A stretch of DNA of 64,000 nt from Rothia nasimurium. Lineage in GTDB: Bacteria; Actinomycetota; Actinomycetes; Actinomycetales; Micrococcaceae. A program made the position numbers and the translations under genes. Location of the stretch: assembly GCF_928381705.1 (NCBI RefSeq), contig NZ_CAKMSR010000004.1, positions 124,001 to 188,000 on the forward strand, read 5' to 3'. The notes below the pieces were generated by a model. It was not told where the DNA came from. It saw only the letters and a list, made by a program, of their open reading frames with translations, and searched no databases. This document shows, in pieces, positions 56,747-64,000 of the stretch. Every line of letters begins with the position of its first letter. Within the stretch, counting starts at the first letter, position 1.

Positions 56747-57814
56747 CTAAAACCAGCCGAGCTCAGTGACCTTGTAGTAAATCATCTGCGACAGGGCAAC
56801 GTAGCCCCAGCCGTTCAGATGCAGGCCATCAGATGAGTATAGTGACGGGGGAATCTGCCCAGCATCATAGGCTTTACGGTCTTCATCTGAAGACCAAACC
56901 CCCGAGCCAGCTAGGGCACCGTAGCGCAGCCAAGACTCCTGGGTAGTTTCGCGCAGATAGGTTTCGGGGTTCATGAACTTAGCCCCGTAGATGCTTGCGG
57001 CCCACTTATTATAGGCTTTGACCTTCTTGACACGGTTAGAGTCCAGGGCATCACCCTTTGACGCGAAGTGGCCCATTACGATCGTGCGCTCCGGTGCTAC
57101 GTCAAAGCAACGCTGGGTGTCTTGAGTGATGCGGTCGTAGTCGCTGATGTTATTACGGCCGATTTGGAGCACATGGTAGGAAGAGCGACTAATCATCTCC
57201 TGGTAGGAGTAGAACCAGGCAGCCTCAGTATTGGCGGGAGCATAGATTTCTTCACCGGGAACAACGCGGGTGAAGGTGTAGGTCCCCTCTGCTGTCCCTG
57301 CCTCGAGCACACCCGCTACACCGCCAACGTAGCCGGGTGCATAGGCACTTGCACCCCATGCGACATAGGTGGCATCAGAAAGAGTGATATTTACTGTTCC
57401 GCTGGCCGGTATGCGGTCATTGGGGAAAGAGAGCTTATAGATGTTGTTGGGTACGCCTCTGCGGGCAGCGATCATGGTTGAGGTTTCGCCACCACGGCCA
57501 AATTCTAGAACCGGGGCTGAAAGGTAGCTGCTGAGTAGAGCTTCCATACTCGCGTTAAAACCTGCCGGTACGCCCTGTTCCGCCTGAGCACCTTCAAAAG
57601 ATGAACTACCCCACAGGGCCAGGGAGGGGCCGGTAACGGTGGGGTAGGAGAAATCTGAGGGGAAGACGCTGGCGGTTGCGTCCGCTGCGTGGGCGGTAGG
57701 GTTGATGGCTGCGGTTCCTGCTGCGGTGGCAACACCGGCCACACCTGTGAGCGCGGCAAAGCGCATGAGGCCACGGCGGCTGGTCTGAAGTCCTTGCTGG
57801 TCAAGGGAGGTCAT
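56747..57814 (-). CDS. Tat-exported SGNH/GDSL-type hydrolase
   Basis: 355 aa from the ATG at 57814; the frame is open to an ATG at 57889, adding a His/Arg-rich 25-residue stretch. SRRGLMRFAALTGVAG with AHA-AD near residue 43 is a twin-arginine signal. The mature domain shows the SGNH blocks: ALWGSSSFEGA (block I Ser), FGRGGETSTMIAARRG (Gly), QIGRNNISDYDRI (Asn) and SDGLHLNGWGYVALSQ (Asp/His). A GDSL-like esterase or acyltransferase acting outside the membrane, possibly on wall glycans or acylated peptides. It stands alone, divergent from the lipoprotein at 57929. Confidence 0.75.
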   Translation of the reverse strand: MTSLDQQGLQTSRRGLMRFAALTGVAGVATAAGTAAINPTAHAADATASVFPSDFSYPTVTGPSLALWGSSSFEGAQAEQGVPAGFNASMEALLSSYLSAPVLEFGRGGETSTMIAARRGVPNNIYKLSFPNDRIPASGTVNITLSDATYVAWGASAYAPGYVGGVAGVLEAGTAEGTYTFTRVVPGEEIYAPANTEAAWFYSYQEMISRSSYHVLQIGRNNISDYDRITQDTQRCFDVAPERTIVMGHFASKGDALDSNRVKKVKAYNKWAASIYGAKFMNPETYLRETTQESWLRYGALAGSGVWSSDEDRKAYDAGQIPPSLYSSDGLHLNGWGYVALSQMIYYKVTELGWF

Positions 57815-57928
57815 TACGTTATTAGTCTGCTTTCTGTGACGAGGTCGTCGTGGTTTCATGTGGGGGTTGTGGTGATGCTGCTTATTCATAGTAGTTAGAA
57901 TTGAGGTTGATTATCTAGGGAGGACGCC

Positions 57929-58849
57929 GTGTCATTACTTACGAACCGCTGTGTGAAGGGGATGGCCTTGCTTGGCTGCTTCACAGCTTTGGGACTGGCT
58001 GGTTGTACTTCACAGCCCCAGAACTTTGATGAGTTGACCGCCGAGACCGCCAAGACCGAGCACATTGACAGTTTGCAGTCCTGGATTTTCCCGCCAGCTG
58101 AGGCTGAGTCTGCCCGCCGGGCTTTTGTGGAGCGCTGCGTGGCTGAGACCGGTGGTAACTACCAGGAGCCTGAGGCTGGGTTGACCTTGGACTCTGCGGT
58201 CTACACGGGCCGAACCACCGAGGAATTGAAAGCCTCGGGTTACGGTCAGTTACCTGCCACTGAGGGCCGGGCTACCGCTAGCTTTGACCAGGCGGGGCTG
58301 GACGCCTACCTGGGTAAGGGCGGCGAGCCCTTTACCGTGACTTTCATGGAGTATTCCAGCGGTGAGCTCAACTCAGCTGGATGCATGGCTCAGAGCTACG
58401 AGTACATCTACGGATCTGTTGAGAACGGCGTGAAGGCTGCTCTGCTGGCCCCAGAATTCGCCCAGGCTATTGAGACTAGCCTGCGGTCCGATGAAAATTA
58501 TCTGGCTCTGCAGGAGTCCTGGGCGACCTGCATGAAGAACGCGGGGTTTGGTCAGGCTTCGAGCACCGATCAGGCTGCCTATAGCTCTAGTTTGCTGGGT
58601 GCCGATAACGCGGAGAAGATGCTACAGTTCGACATCTCCTGCCGTGAGAGCATCTCTTTTGACTCTTCTATCACCGATCTGAAGAATTCCTATTATGAGG
58701 CTGTTTACCAGCGTCTTGAGCAGTTCTCTGAAGATCTGGAAGCTACTCACGCAACCGCCCTTGAACGGGTTGAGGTCGATAAAGCAGACCCCAAGAATAC
58801 CTCGCCGGTGACGGTCCCCACTCCCACCGCTAGCCCCAGCGCTAGCTAA
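57929..58849 (+). CDS. Lipoprotein of unknown function
   Basis: 306 aa with a GTG start, agggagg 5 nt upstream. LTNRCVKGMALLGCFTALGL leads into the lipobox LAGC (Cys26). The mature part is acidic and helical, with two Cys-containing segments (FVERCVAETGG, WATCMKNAGFG) and a later DISCRESIS. The end is Pro/Ser/Thr-rich (SPVTVPTPTASPSAS). No family recognised. It may be the surface partner of the neighbouring ABC exporter or of the SGNH hydrolase, but only proximity supports this. Confidence 0.7.
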   Translation: MSLLTNRCVKGMALLGCFTALGLAGCTSQPQNFDELTAETAKTEHIDSLQSWIFPPAEAESARRAFVERCVAETGGNYQEPEAGLTLDSAVYTGRTTEELKASGYGQLPATEGRATASFDQAGLDAYLGKGGEPFTVTFMEYSSGELNSAGCMAQSYEYIYGSVENGVKAALLAPEFAQAIETSLRSDENYLALQESWATCMKNAGFGQASSTDQAAYSSSLLGADNAEKMLQFDISCRESISFDSSITDLKNSYYEAVYQRLEQFSEDLEATHATALERVEVDKADPKNTSPVTVPTPTASPSAS

Positions 58850-58854
58850 GGCGG

Positions 58855-58892
58855 GGCGGGCGTCCGGCCCCTGAGAGAAGCGGACGCCCGCC
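58855..58892. terminator. Bidirectional terminator-like hairpin
   Basis: ggcgggcgtcc (58855-58865) and ggacgcccgcc (58882-58892) form a perfect 11-bp stem with a 16-nt loop, between two converging genes. It contains the recurrent GGCGTCC-type core in both arms. Confidence 0.7.
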
Positions 58893-58899
58893 TACCCGG

Positions 58900-61494
58900 C
58901 TAGTTCACCTCCTGTAGGGCGGCAACCGGTGGTATGCGGGAGGCTGACCTGGCCGGGAAAAAGACCGTGGCCCAGGCCAGGGCAAGGCCACCTGCGATAA
59001 CCGCTAGGTAGTGCCAGGGCTGCACGCTGTAAACCAGGGTGAAATTGTTGACAGCAAAAACCTGGAGCAGGAGTAGGGCGGTAGCAAGACCGGCTCCAGC
59101 ACCCCAGATGAGGGCGAAGACAGCCAATAGCAGGGTTTCGTAGCTGACGGCAGCCTGCAATCGACGGCTAGAGAGGCCGTTGACGCGAAGTAGGGCGTAG
59201 GACCTGCGCCGCTGCTGGGTGCTCAGTAACTGGGTGTTGGCAAGTCCCACGAGCGAGACCAGCAGTGAGGCTGATAGGAGCCCCAGAACGACCCAGAGAA
59301 CTGAGCGCATATCATCCTGTAAGCGGGCTTTTTCGGTTTCTACGCCCGAAAGTTCACCCGCATCGAGGCCGGTGATTTCGGCGATGGGGTTGAGTACCGA
59401 GAAGCGGTCACTCCAGCTAATATCTGGATCAAGATTAGCCTGGAGCAGGCCAGCCTCGGTGTTCTCTCCGGTGGGGTCTACTAGGTCCGTGCCGCTGATG
59501 AGGGTGCCGTTCTGCGTGGTGATGAGGAAGCCACGCAGCGTATCGGGGGTGATGCTGACGGTGAGTTCTACAGCGTCACGGGTTCCTTCGATGTAGAGCT
59601 GCTGGCCCTCCTGTACCCCGAAGGAGTCTGCGTAGCCCTGGCTCAGCAGCACCGTCTGCTCGGTCAGCTTTTGGCCGGTTTGTTCACCGTGCAGGCGGGT
59701 GAGTGTTTCGGGGTCTACGGAGTAGACCGTTGTGCTGAATCGGCTATCGGACGAAGTCAGCACACTACCCTGGGGCAGGGCCACAAGGGCAGCATCTACA
59801 CCGTCGAGCTGGGAGACCTGGCGCTGTATCTCATGCAGGCGGGCAATCTCCGGCTCTGCAAGCACCGCTTCAACGTCGTAGGGGTAGTTGCGGTCTAGTT
59901 CTGCCATGAAGCTCTGCTGCATGGTGGAATAACCGGTGAGGGCTGCGCTGACGAAGGCGGCACAGATGAAGACCATGCGGATGGTTACCGAGGCGGACGC
60001 CCGGGACTGGGTGATGTTGCTGTGGGCCAGGGCCGCGGTGGAGTAGGGGCGGGCAAAGACCCGGAGCAGGGCGATGCCCGGCGCTACCAGTAGGGGAGCT
60101 GCCACCACGAAGGTAAGGGCTGCCAGAACCGTAGCCAGCATGATGAGACCCGCATGGCTCTCCTGAAGCCCGGCTAGGACGCAGGCTGCTGTAGCCAGGG
60201 TGAGTACAAGGCAGAGGCCGATATAAGCCCAGGTGTTCCTAGTGCGGGGAGCGTTCGGAAGGTCCTGGTAGCCCCTGAGCGCTGCTACCGGTGGTATGGC
60301 TCGGGTGGCCCAAACCGGTTTGAGCACGGCTAAGAGAGTGATGAGCGTACAGACCAGCATGGCCAGGATACCCGCTAGGGGGTTAAAGGTGATGCGGCCA
60401 CTTTCGTTGAAAACTAGAGCGGCAAGGTAGGCGGTGATGATACCTGCGAGGGAGGAGAGCGCGCCGAGAGCCGCTGCCTCAACCAGGAGCATGCGCACCA
60501 CCGCTAGGCGGGTAGCGCCCAGGGTGCGGAGCAGGGCCAGTTCACGGGAGCGGGCTGCCGCATGCACCTTGTAGGTGCTGGCGATGATGAAGGAGCTCAT
60601 AAGGAGCGAGAGAGCCCCAAAGCCGAAAAGAATAGAGAGCAGGGCAGTGTAGCTGCCCATTCCCTTGCCGACGTCGTTTCTAATCTGTTCCTCAACCGAC
60701 GAGACGGTAAGGCCGGGAGAGTTGGTAAGAGTCTGCTTGAGCTCCATTAAGGACGTGGAGGTGGGGTCTTTGAGCTTCAGAAGAACCTGCTCGTAGATGC
60801 CGTCGGGGGTGTTACCCCAATAGGCGTGGCTGCGTTCAATGTAGTTTGCTACACCGTTACCCGGTGTAAAGACCATATCTGGTCCCGCTCTGTAGCCTGT
60901 GGGGCGTTCGTAGATACCGGTGACGGTGTAGGCCGCCTGGGGGAGGGGCTCTGCCAGGTCGGTTTGCTCGGTTACGGTAGAAAGATCATCGAGGACGACC
61001 GCTCCGCCCACCCCTACAGAGAGAGCTTCTGCTGCCCGGTCGGTAATCACTATCTGATGGGTGGACGCTGGTAGGCTGCCCTCTTTCAGGGGGTAGGGGA
61101 AGAAGGCATCGGTTGGCATATCGGCTTGAACGATGCTGTAGGTGCTCTCTGCCTGCTCTCCTTCAGCCGGTGTATGGATAACGGAGTAGGTAGAGGCCAC
61201 TGCCCAGGCAGATTCAACTGCGGGAAGACTCAGTACCCGGTCGGCCTGCTCCTTGCTGAGAAGGAAGTCGGTGGCGCCCCCTTGAGTGAATTTGTTGGTG
61301 GTTTCAACAACGGCATCGGCGGTGGAGTACTTCTGGCCTGCTGTCTGTCTCACCTCGTCATAGAAGGTGGTATTAATCAGTAGCACAGCGGTGAGAAAGA
61401 AGGCTGAAATCGCGATGCCGATAGAGGTGAGGGCAAAACGCAGGCGGTGCTTGCCCAGGTTAGAGAAAGCGACGGTACTTAGGGTGGTAGCCAT
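58900..61494 (-). CDS. ABC transporter permease, MacB/FtsX type (double FtsX domain)
   Basis: 864 aa from the ATG at 61494, one base after the ATPase stop, with aggtg 8 nt upstream; a GTG at 61503 overlaps that stop. The N-terminal helix (ALTSIGIAISAFFLTAVLLI) precedes a large extracytoplasmic domain (~residues 45-260). Three helices then form a first FtsX domain (SILFGFGALSLLMSSFIIAS). After a middle section a second extracytoplasmic domain and a second FtsX domain follow (LSASLLVSLVGLANTQLLS), ending at LPPVAALQEV-type cytoplasmic sequence. Such exporters use mechanotransmission to release lipoproteins or peptides. Partner of the ATPase at 61496. Confidence 0.88.
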   Translation of the reverse strand: MATTLSTVAFSNLGKHRLRFALTSIGIAISAFFLTAVLLINTTFYDEVRQTAGQKYSTADAVVETTNKFTQGGATDFLLSKEQADRVLSLPAVESAWAVASTYSVIHTPAEGEQAESTYSIVQADMPTDAFFPYPLKEGSLPASTHQIVITDRAAEALSVGVGGAVVLDDLSTVTEQTDLAEPLPQAAYTVTGIYERPTGYRAGPDMVFTPGNGVANYIERSHAYWGNTPDGIYEQVLLKLKDPTSTSLMELKQTLTNSPGLTVSSVEEQIRNDVGKGMGSYTALLSILFGFGALSLLMSSFIIASTYKVHAAARSRELALLRTLGATRLAVVRMLLVEAAALGALSSLAGIITAYLAALVFNESGRITFNPLAGILAMLVCTLITLLAVLKPVWATRAIPPVAALRGYQDLPNAPRTRNTWAYIGLCLVLTLATAACVLAGLQESHAGLIMLATVLAALTFVVAAPLLVAPGIALLRVFARPYSTAALAHSNITQSRASASVTIRMVFICAAFVSAALTGYSTMQQSFMAELDRNYPYDVEAVLAEPEIARLHEIQRQVSQLDGVDAALVALPQGSVLTSSDSRFSTTVYSVDPETLTRLHGEQTGQKLTEQTVLLSQGYADSFGVQEGQQLYIEGTRDAVELTVSITPDTLRGFLITTQNGTLISGTDLVDPTGENTEAGLLQANLDPDISWSDRFSVLNPIAEITGLDAGELSGVETEKARLQDDMRSVLWVVLGLLSASLLVSLVGLANTQLLSTQQRRRSYALLRVNGLSSRRLQAAVSYETLLLAVFALIWGAGAGLATALLLLQVFAVNNFTLVYSVQPWHYLAVIAGGLALAWATVFFPARSASRIPPVAALQEVN

Positions 61495-61495
61495 C

Positions 61496-62246
61496 TTAAT
61501 CACCTAGCCTTGCCAGGGCTGAGAGCACACTGGTCTGGGTGGGGGCTTCGAGACCACCGGCTAGCTGGCCGTCCTTGAGCAAGAGCACCCGATCAGCGTA
61601 AGAGGCCGCGAGCGGGTCATGGGTCACCATCAAAATGGTCTGCCCCTGTTCCCTGCTGGCCTGCTGCAGGAGCCCCAGCACCTCGGTACTGGTCGCCGAG
61701 TCGAGGGCGCCGGTGGGTTCGTCCGCAAAAATGACGGCCGGGCGCGGGAGCAGGGCCCGGGCGATAGCCACCCGCTGCTGCTGCCCACCGGAGAGCTGCG
61801 AAGGCAGGTGCTTGAGGCGGTCCTCAAGGCCCAGGGTACGTACCAGCTCATCGTGCCAGATGGTATCAACCGCCATCTTGGCCAGCCCCAGGGGAAGCTC
61901 CATATTCTGGGCCGCTGTGAGCGTGGGAATCAGATTGAAGGCCTGAAAAATAAAGCCGATATTACGGGCCCGGAACTCAGCTAGGGCGGCATCCTTGAGC
62001 CCCGTCAGCTCCACGCCCTTGACCTGTACGGACGTCTGTTCCCCGGGGTCGGGGGCATCGAGAGTTGCCAGGGTGTGCAGCAGGGTTGACTTGCCGGAGC
62101 CAGAGGGGCCCATGATGGCCGTGAACTTGCCCCGCTCAAAATCAATGGAAATGTTGCGCAGGGCGTGCACGGGGGGACTCGCCCGCGTAGGTTTTAGAAA
62201 GATGCCGGGCAGAAACAGCGATAGGAATAGTGTGTGAGGTGCTCAT
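61496..62246 (-). CDS. ABC transporter ATP-binding protein, apparently frameshifted at a C6 tract
   Basis: A LolD/MacB-type ATPase. From GTG 62170 the frame encodes 224 aa: Walker A MGPSGSGKSTLLHTL, signature LSGGQQQRVAIARAL, Walker B AVIFADEPTGALDS, H-loop MVTHDPLAA. Its first residues (VHALRNISIDFERG) start too late: the A-loop Tyr and first strand are missing. They exist in the next frame from ATG 62246 (MSTSHTIPIAV, then SARHLSKTYAGESP), interrupted by six C (minus strand; gggggg at 62171-62176). With five C the two halves join seamlessly. So the gene is phase-variable, mutated or mis-sequenced here. Confidence 0.75.
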
Positions 62247-62252
62247 ATACCC

Positions 62253-62258
62253 AGTATG
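62253..62258 (-). promoter_or_regulatory. Possible -10 box of the ATPase-permease operon
   Basis: CATACT on the minus strand, 6 nt before ATG 62246. One base off TANNNT. It supports ATG 62246, not GTG 62170, as the natural start. Confidence 0.4.
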
Positions 62259-62343
62259 GCAAGACAGTGGGGTAGGGCACATCGCACCCGGGAGTGATGT
62301 GAAAGGGGTGAGCCTCATACCTAGGTATGAAAACCTCTCCAGG

Positions 62344-63024
62344 TTAAACCAGCCCTGCCTCGTAGGCGATAATCACTGCCTGCACCCGGTCGCGGGCTTC
62401 GAGCTTAGCCAAAATGTGCGAGACGTGGGTTTTGACGGTTGCCTCAGACACGAAGAGCTGCTGGGCCATCTCCCCGTTCGACAGCCCCTGGGCAATGAGC
62501 AGGAACAGCTCGCGTTCGCGGTTGGTGAGGCTGGCAATTTTATCGGCGTGTTTCTGGGGCGTCCGCTGGGGTGAGGCTCCGCCTGCCAGATGGGGGATCA
62601 TCTGTTCTAGAAGCCGCTTGGTGGCGCTGGGGGCAATGACGGCATCCCCGCGCTGCACCGTCCTGATGGCGCCCAGAAGCTCCTCGGGTGGGGCGTCCTT
62701 GAGTAAAAAGCCGCTGGCTCCGCGCTGGACGGCAGCGTACACGTAGTCGTCGATGTCGAAGGTGGTCAGCATGACGACTTTGACCTCGGGGTGGGCTGCG
62801 ATGATAGCGCCGGTAGCTTCAATGCCGTCGAGTACCGGCATACGGACGTCCATGAGCACGACGTCCGGACCCTGTCCCTGGGCCTGGCACGCGGCAACCT
62901 GCTCGATAGCCTGCTGGCCGTCCCCGGCTTGGGCTACCACCAGCATATCGGCCTGGGAGCCAATCAGCATAGCTAGGCCAGACCGCACCAGTTGCTGGTC
63001 ATCTACAAGAAGAACTCTAATCAC
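62344..63024 (-). CDS. NarL/LuxR-family response regulator
   Basis: 226 aa with a GTG start. The receiver domain has Asp8/Asp9 (VLLVDDQQLVRSG), phospho-acceptor Asp59 (VVLMDVRMPVLDG), a Thr in VMLTTFD and Lys in GFLLKDAP. The C-terminal LuxR helix-turn-helix reads LTNRERELFLLIAQGLSNGEM with VSEATVKTHVSHIL. It is paired with the histidine kinase upstream and lies just before the ABC exporter, a common arrangement in which the system controls the exporter. Confidence 0.93.
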   Translation of the reverse strand: MIRVLLVDDQQLVRSGLAMLIGSQADMLVVAQAGDGQQAIEQVAACQAQGQGPDVVLMDVRMPVLDGIEATGAIIAAHPEVKVVMLTTFDIDDYVYAAVQRGASGFLLKDAPPEELLGAIRTVQRGDAVIAPSATKRLLEQMIPHLAGGASPQRTPQKHADKIASLTNRERELFLLIAQGLSNGEMAQQLFVSEATVKTHVSHILAKLEARDRVQAVIIAYEAGLV

Positions 63025-63030
63025 GGTTTT

Positions 63031-63036
63031 ACTCTA
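63031..63036 (-). promoter_or_regulatory. Possible internal -10 box before the response regulator
   Basis: TAGAGT on the minus strand is 6 nt before GTG 63024, like nucS. An aggag also lies 14 nt upstream, so normal translation from the kinase mRNA is possible as well. Confidence 0.35.
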
Positions 63037-63082
63037 TCGCTCCTGGTCATCATTGGTTGGCTGGTCCTTAATTTAAGCGGGT

Positions 63083-64000
63083 CTAGGGCACAAAGGGAAT
63101 CTGGGCAAAAACCCTAAAAGACCCGTCGGCTAGGCGGCCGTAGTGCAGGGTGCCGTGGTACATATCGACACGTTCGCGCATACCCAGCAGTCCGCGGCGG
63201 GCACCGGGCAGGGGCTGGGTGGGCTCGGCCTGGGGCAGGTTGGTGATGTCGATATCCAGGGTCTGCTTACCCTCGCTAATGGTGACGGTCACCAGGGGAG
63301 TGCCTGGGCAGTGCTTGGCCACGTTGGTCAGGGCCTCTTGCACAATACGGTAGATGGTCAGGTCGGCGCCCTGCGGTAGTTTCTCCTCAACCCCCGATAC
63401 CGTGCTAAAGCGCACCGGTATACCCAGTTTCTGGGTTTGCTCAATGAGCTGGGGGACGTTGTGCAGGGCCGGGAGGGGCTCAACGGTGGTACCCTCATCG
63501 GTGCGCAGAACCCCCAGCAGGGTACGCATCTGTTGCAGGGACGACCTCGCCGCCTCAGAAATCGTGCCCAGGGCGGCTAGCTCCACGGGTTCATTCTGCG
63601 CGGACGCCCCCGCCCCGCTCCCAGCCTGCTGGGCAGCGGCAGCGTAGCGGGCGCCGTCCGCCTGGGCAATGATGACAGACAGCGAATGAGCCACGATATC
63701 ATGCATTTCCCGGGCAATGCGGGCCCGCTCATCGAGGGCGGCAAGGGCCCGTTCCTGCTCCCGCTCGTGCTCTAACTGGCGGTTCCGCTCAATTAGGGCC
63801 CGGTGGCGGTTCTCGCGAAGCCGCCGGGAGTCGCCAAAGAACCAGGCAATCGTGACAATCGCCGCGCAGATAAAAGCAGCGGTTAGGGCGGTGGCGTAGA
63901 ACTCGAAGGAACTGGGGTCATAGACCAGAAAGGGGCGGGCGAAAACAAACCCACCGACGACTGAAGCTAAGAGAGCTGCGACAAAAATTCCAATACGCAC
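63083..64000 (-). CDS. Sensor histidine kinase, DesK/NarX type (5' end outside window)
   Basis: At least 305 aa; the frame runs to the window edge, where the first codon shown (GTG) may be internal. Two membrane segments remain (IGIFVAALLASVVGGFVFA, YATALTAAFICAAIVTIAW). An Arg/Glu-rich helix leads to the HisKA_3 phospho-acceptor EMHDIVAHSLSVIIAQADGA. The ATPase domain has the N-box EALTNVAKHCPG and the G-box RGLLGMRERVDMYHG. A larger N-terminal sensor with more helices is likely upstream. Signal unknown. Confidence 0.9.
   Translation of the reverse strand: MRIGIFVAALLASVVGGFVFARPFLVYDPSSFEFYATALTAAFICAAIVTIAWFFGDSRRLRENRHRALIERNRQLEHEREQERALAALDERARIAREMHDIVAHSLSVIIAQADGARYAAAAQQAGSGAGASAQNEPVELAALGTISEAARSSLQQMRTLLGVLRTDEGTTVEPLPALHNVPQLIEQTQKLGIPVRFSTVSGVEEKLPQGADLTIYRIVQEALTNVAKHCPGTPLVTVTISEGKQTLDIDITNLPQAEPTQPLPGARRGLLGMRERVDMYHGTLHYGRLADGSFRVFAQIPFVP

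Noticed and set aside
62170-62246. GTG 62170 as the natural start of the ABC ATPase
   Set aside because: It would remove the first beta strand and A-loop Tyr, which are encoded intact in the adjacent frame upstream; no ribosome-binding site precedes this GTG.

Overview
The window is chromosomal DNA from a high-GC Gram-positive actinobacterium of the family Micrococcaceae, most likely Rothia or a close relative. This rests on gene content and order: prmC, tsaC and a wecA-like gene ahead of the ATP synthase operon, nucS after it, the DUF3039/helicase/pncAB/clpS/DUF2017/murI/rph/rdgB block, a mycothiol-dependent dehydrogenase, and an ilvBNC-serA cluster. The genus is inferred and was not tested by search. 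There is no rRNA, CRISPR array, phage or insertion sequence. There are two tRNA genes.

Layout. 1-7311: the end of prmC, tsaC, a convergent NAD-dependent epimerase, and a surface-glycan module (double GT2 glycosyltransferase, CapD/PglF-type dehydratase, WecA-like phosphosugar transferase). 7301-15278: two AtpI-type assembly genes and the full atpBEFHAGDC operon with intercistronic hairpins and a terminator. 15293-21450: nucS, a small Cys-rich protein, an AI-2E-type exporter, a CnoX-like thioredoxin-TPR protein and an ABC exporter. 21591-32309: DUF3039, a Tat-exported protein, an SF2 helicase, the NAD salvage pair pncB-pncA, clpS-DUF2017, murI, an MBL hydrolase, rph-rdgB and a phosphotransferase. 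32440-39308: ADP-ribosylglycohydrolase divergent from sbcD-sbcC and an MFS gene. 39401-46699 is all on the minus strand: mycothiol-dependent formaldehyde detoxification, a hydrolase, YihY, malate:quinone oxidoreductase and an orphan peptide-binding lipoprotein. 46815-49071: tRNA-Leu, bcp, a MarR-type regulator, tRNA-Lys and a hypothetical gene. 49245-56649: a branched-chain amino-acid attenuator, ilvBNC, serA and metG. 56747-64000: a Tat-exported SGNH hydrolase, a lipoprotein, a MacB/FtsX-type ABC exporter and a NarL/DesK-type two-component system that runs off the window.

The most notable signals not explained by the gene list are these. (i) A 10-mer, GGCGTCCGCC on either strand, was found 12 times by eye against well under one expected by base composition. 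In genes it is often read as Ala-Ser-Ala with codons unusual for the gene. It may be an uptake, recombination or nucleoid motif. (ii) A 21-codon ilv leader peptide, itself apparently leaderless, precedes a terminator/antiterminator pair. (iii) A TANNNT box lies 6-7 nt before the start codon of about a dozen genes, the signature of leaderless transcription. (iv) An ABC ATPase is split by a C6 homopolymer, so it is either phase-variable or broken. (v) Long-armed intergenic hairpins, one of them overlapping a ~49-50-bp tandem repeat, lie at gene ends. Counts were made by eye and need computation.
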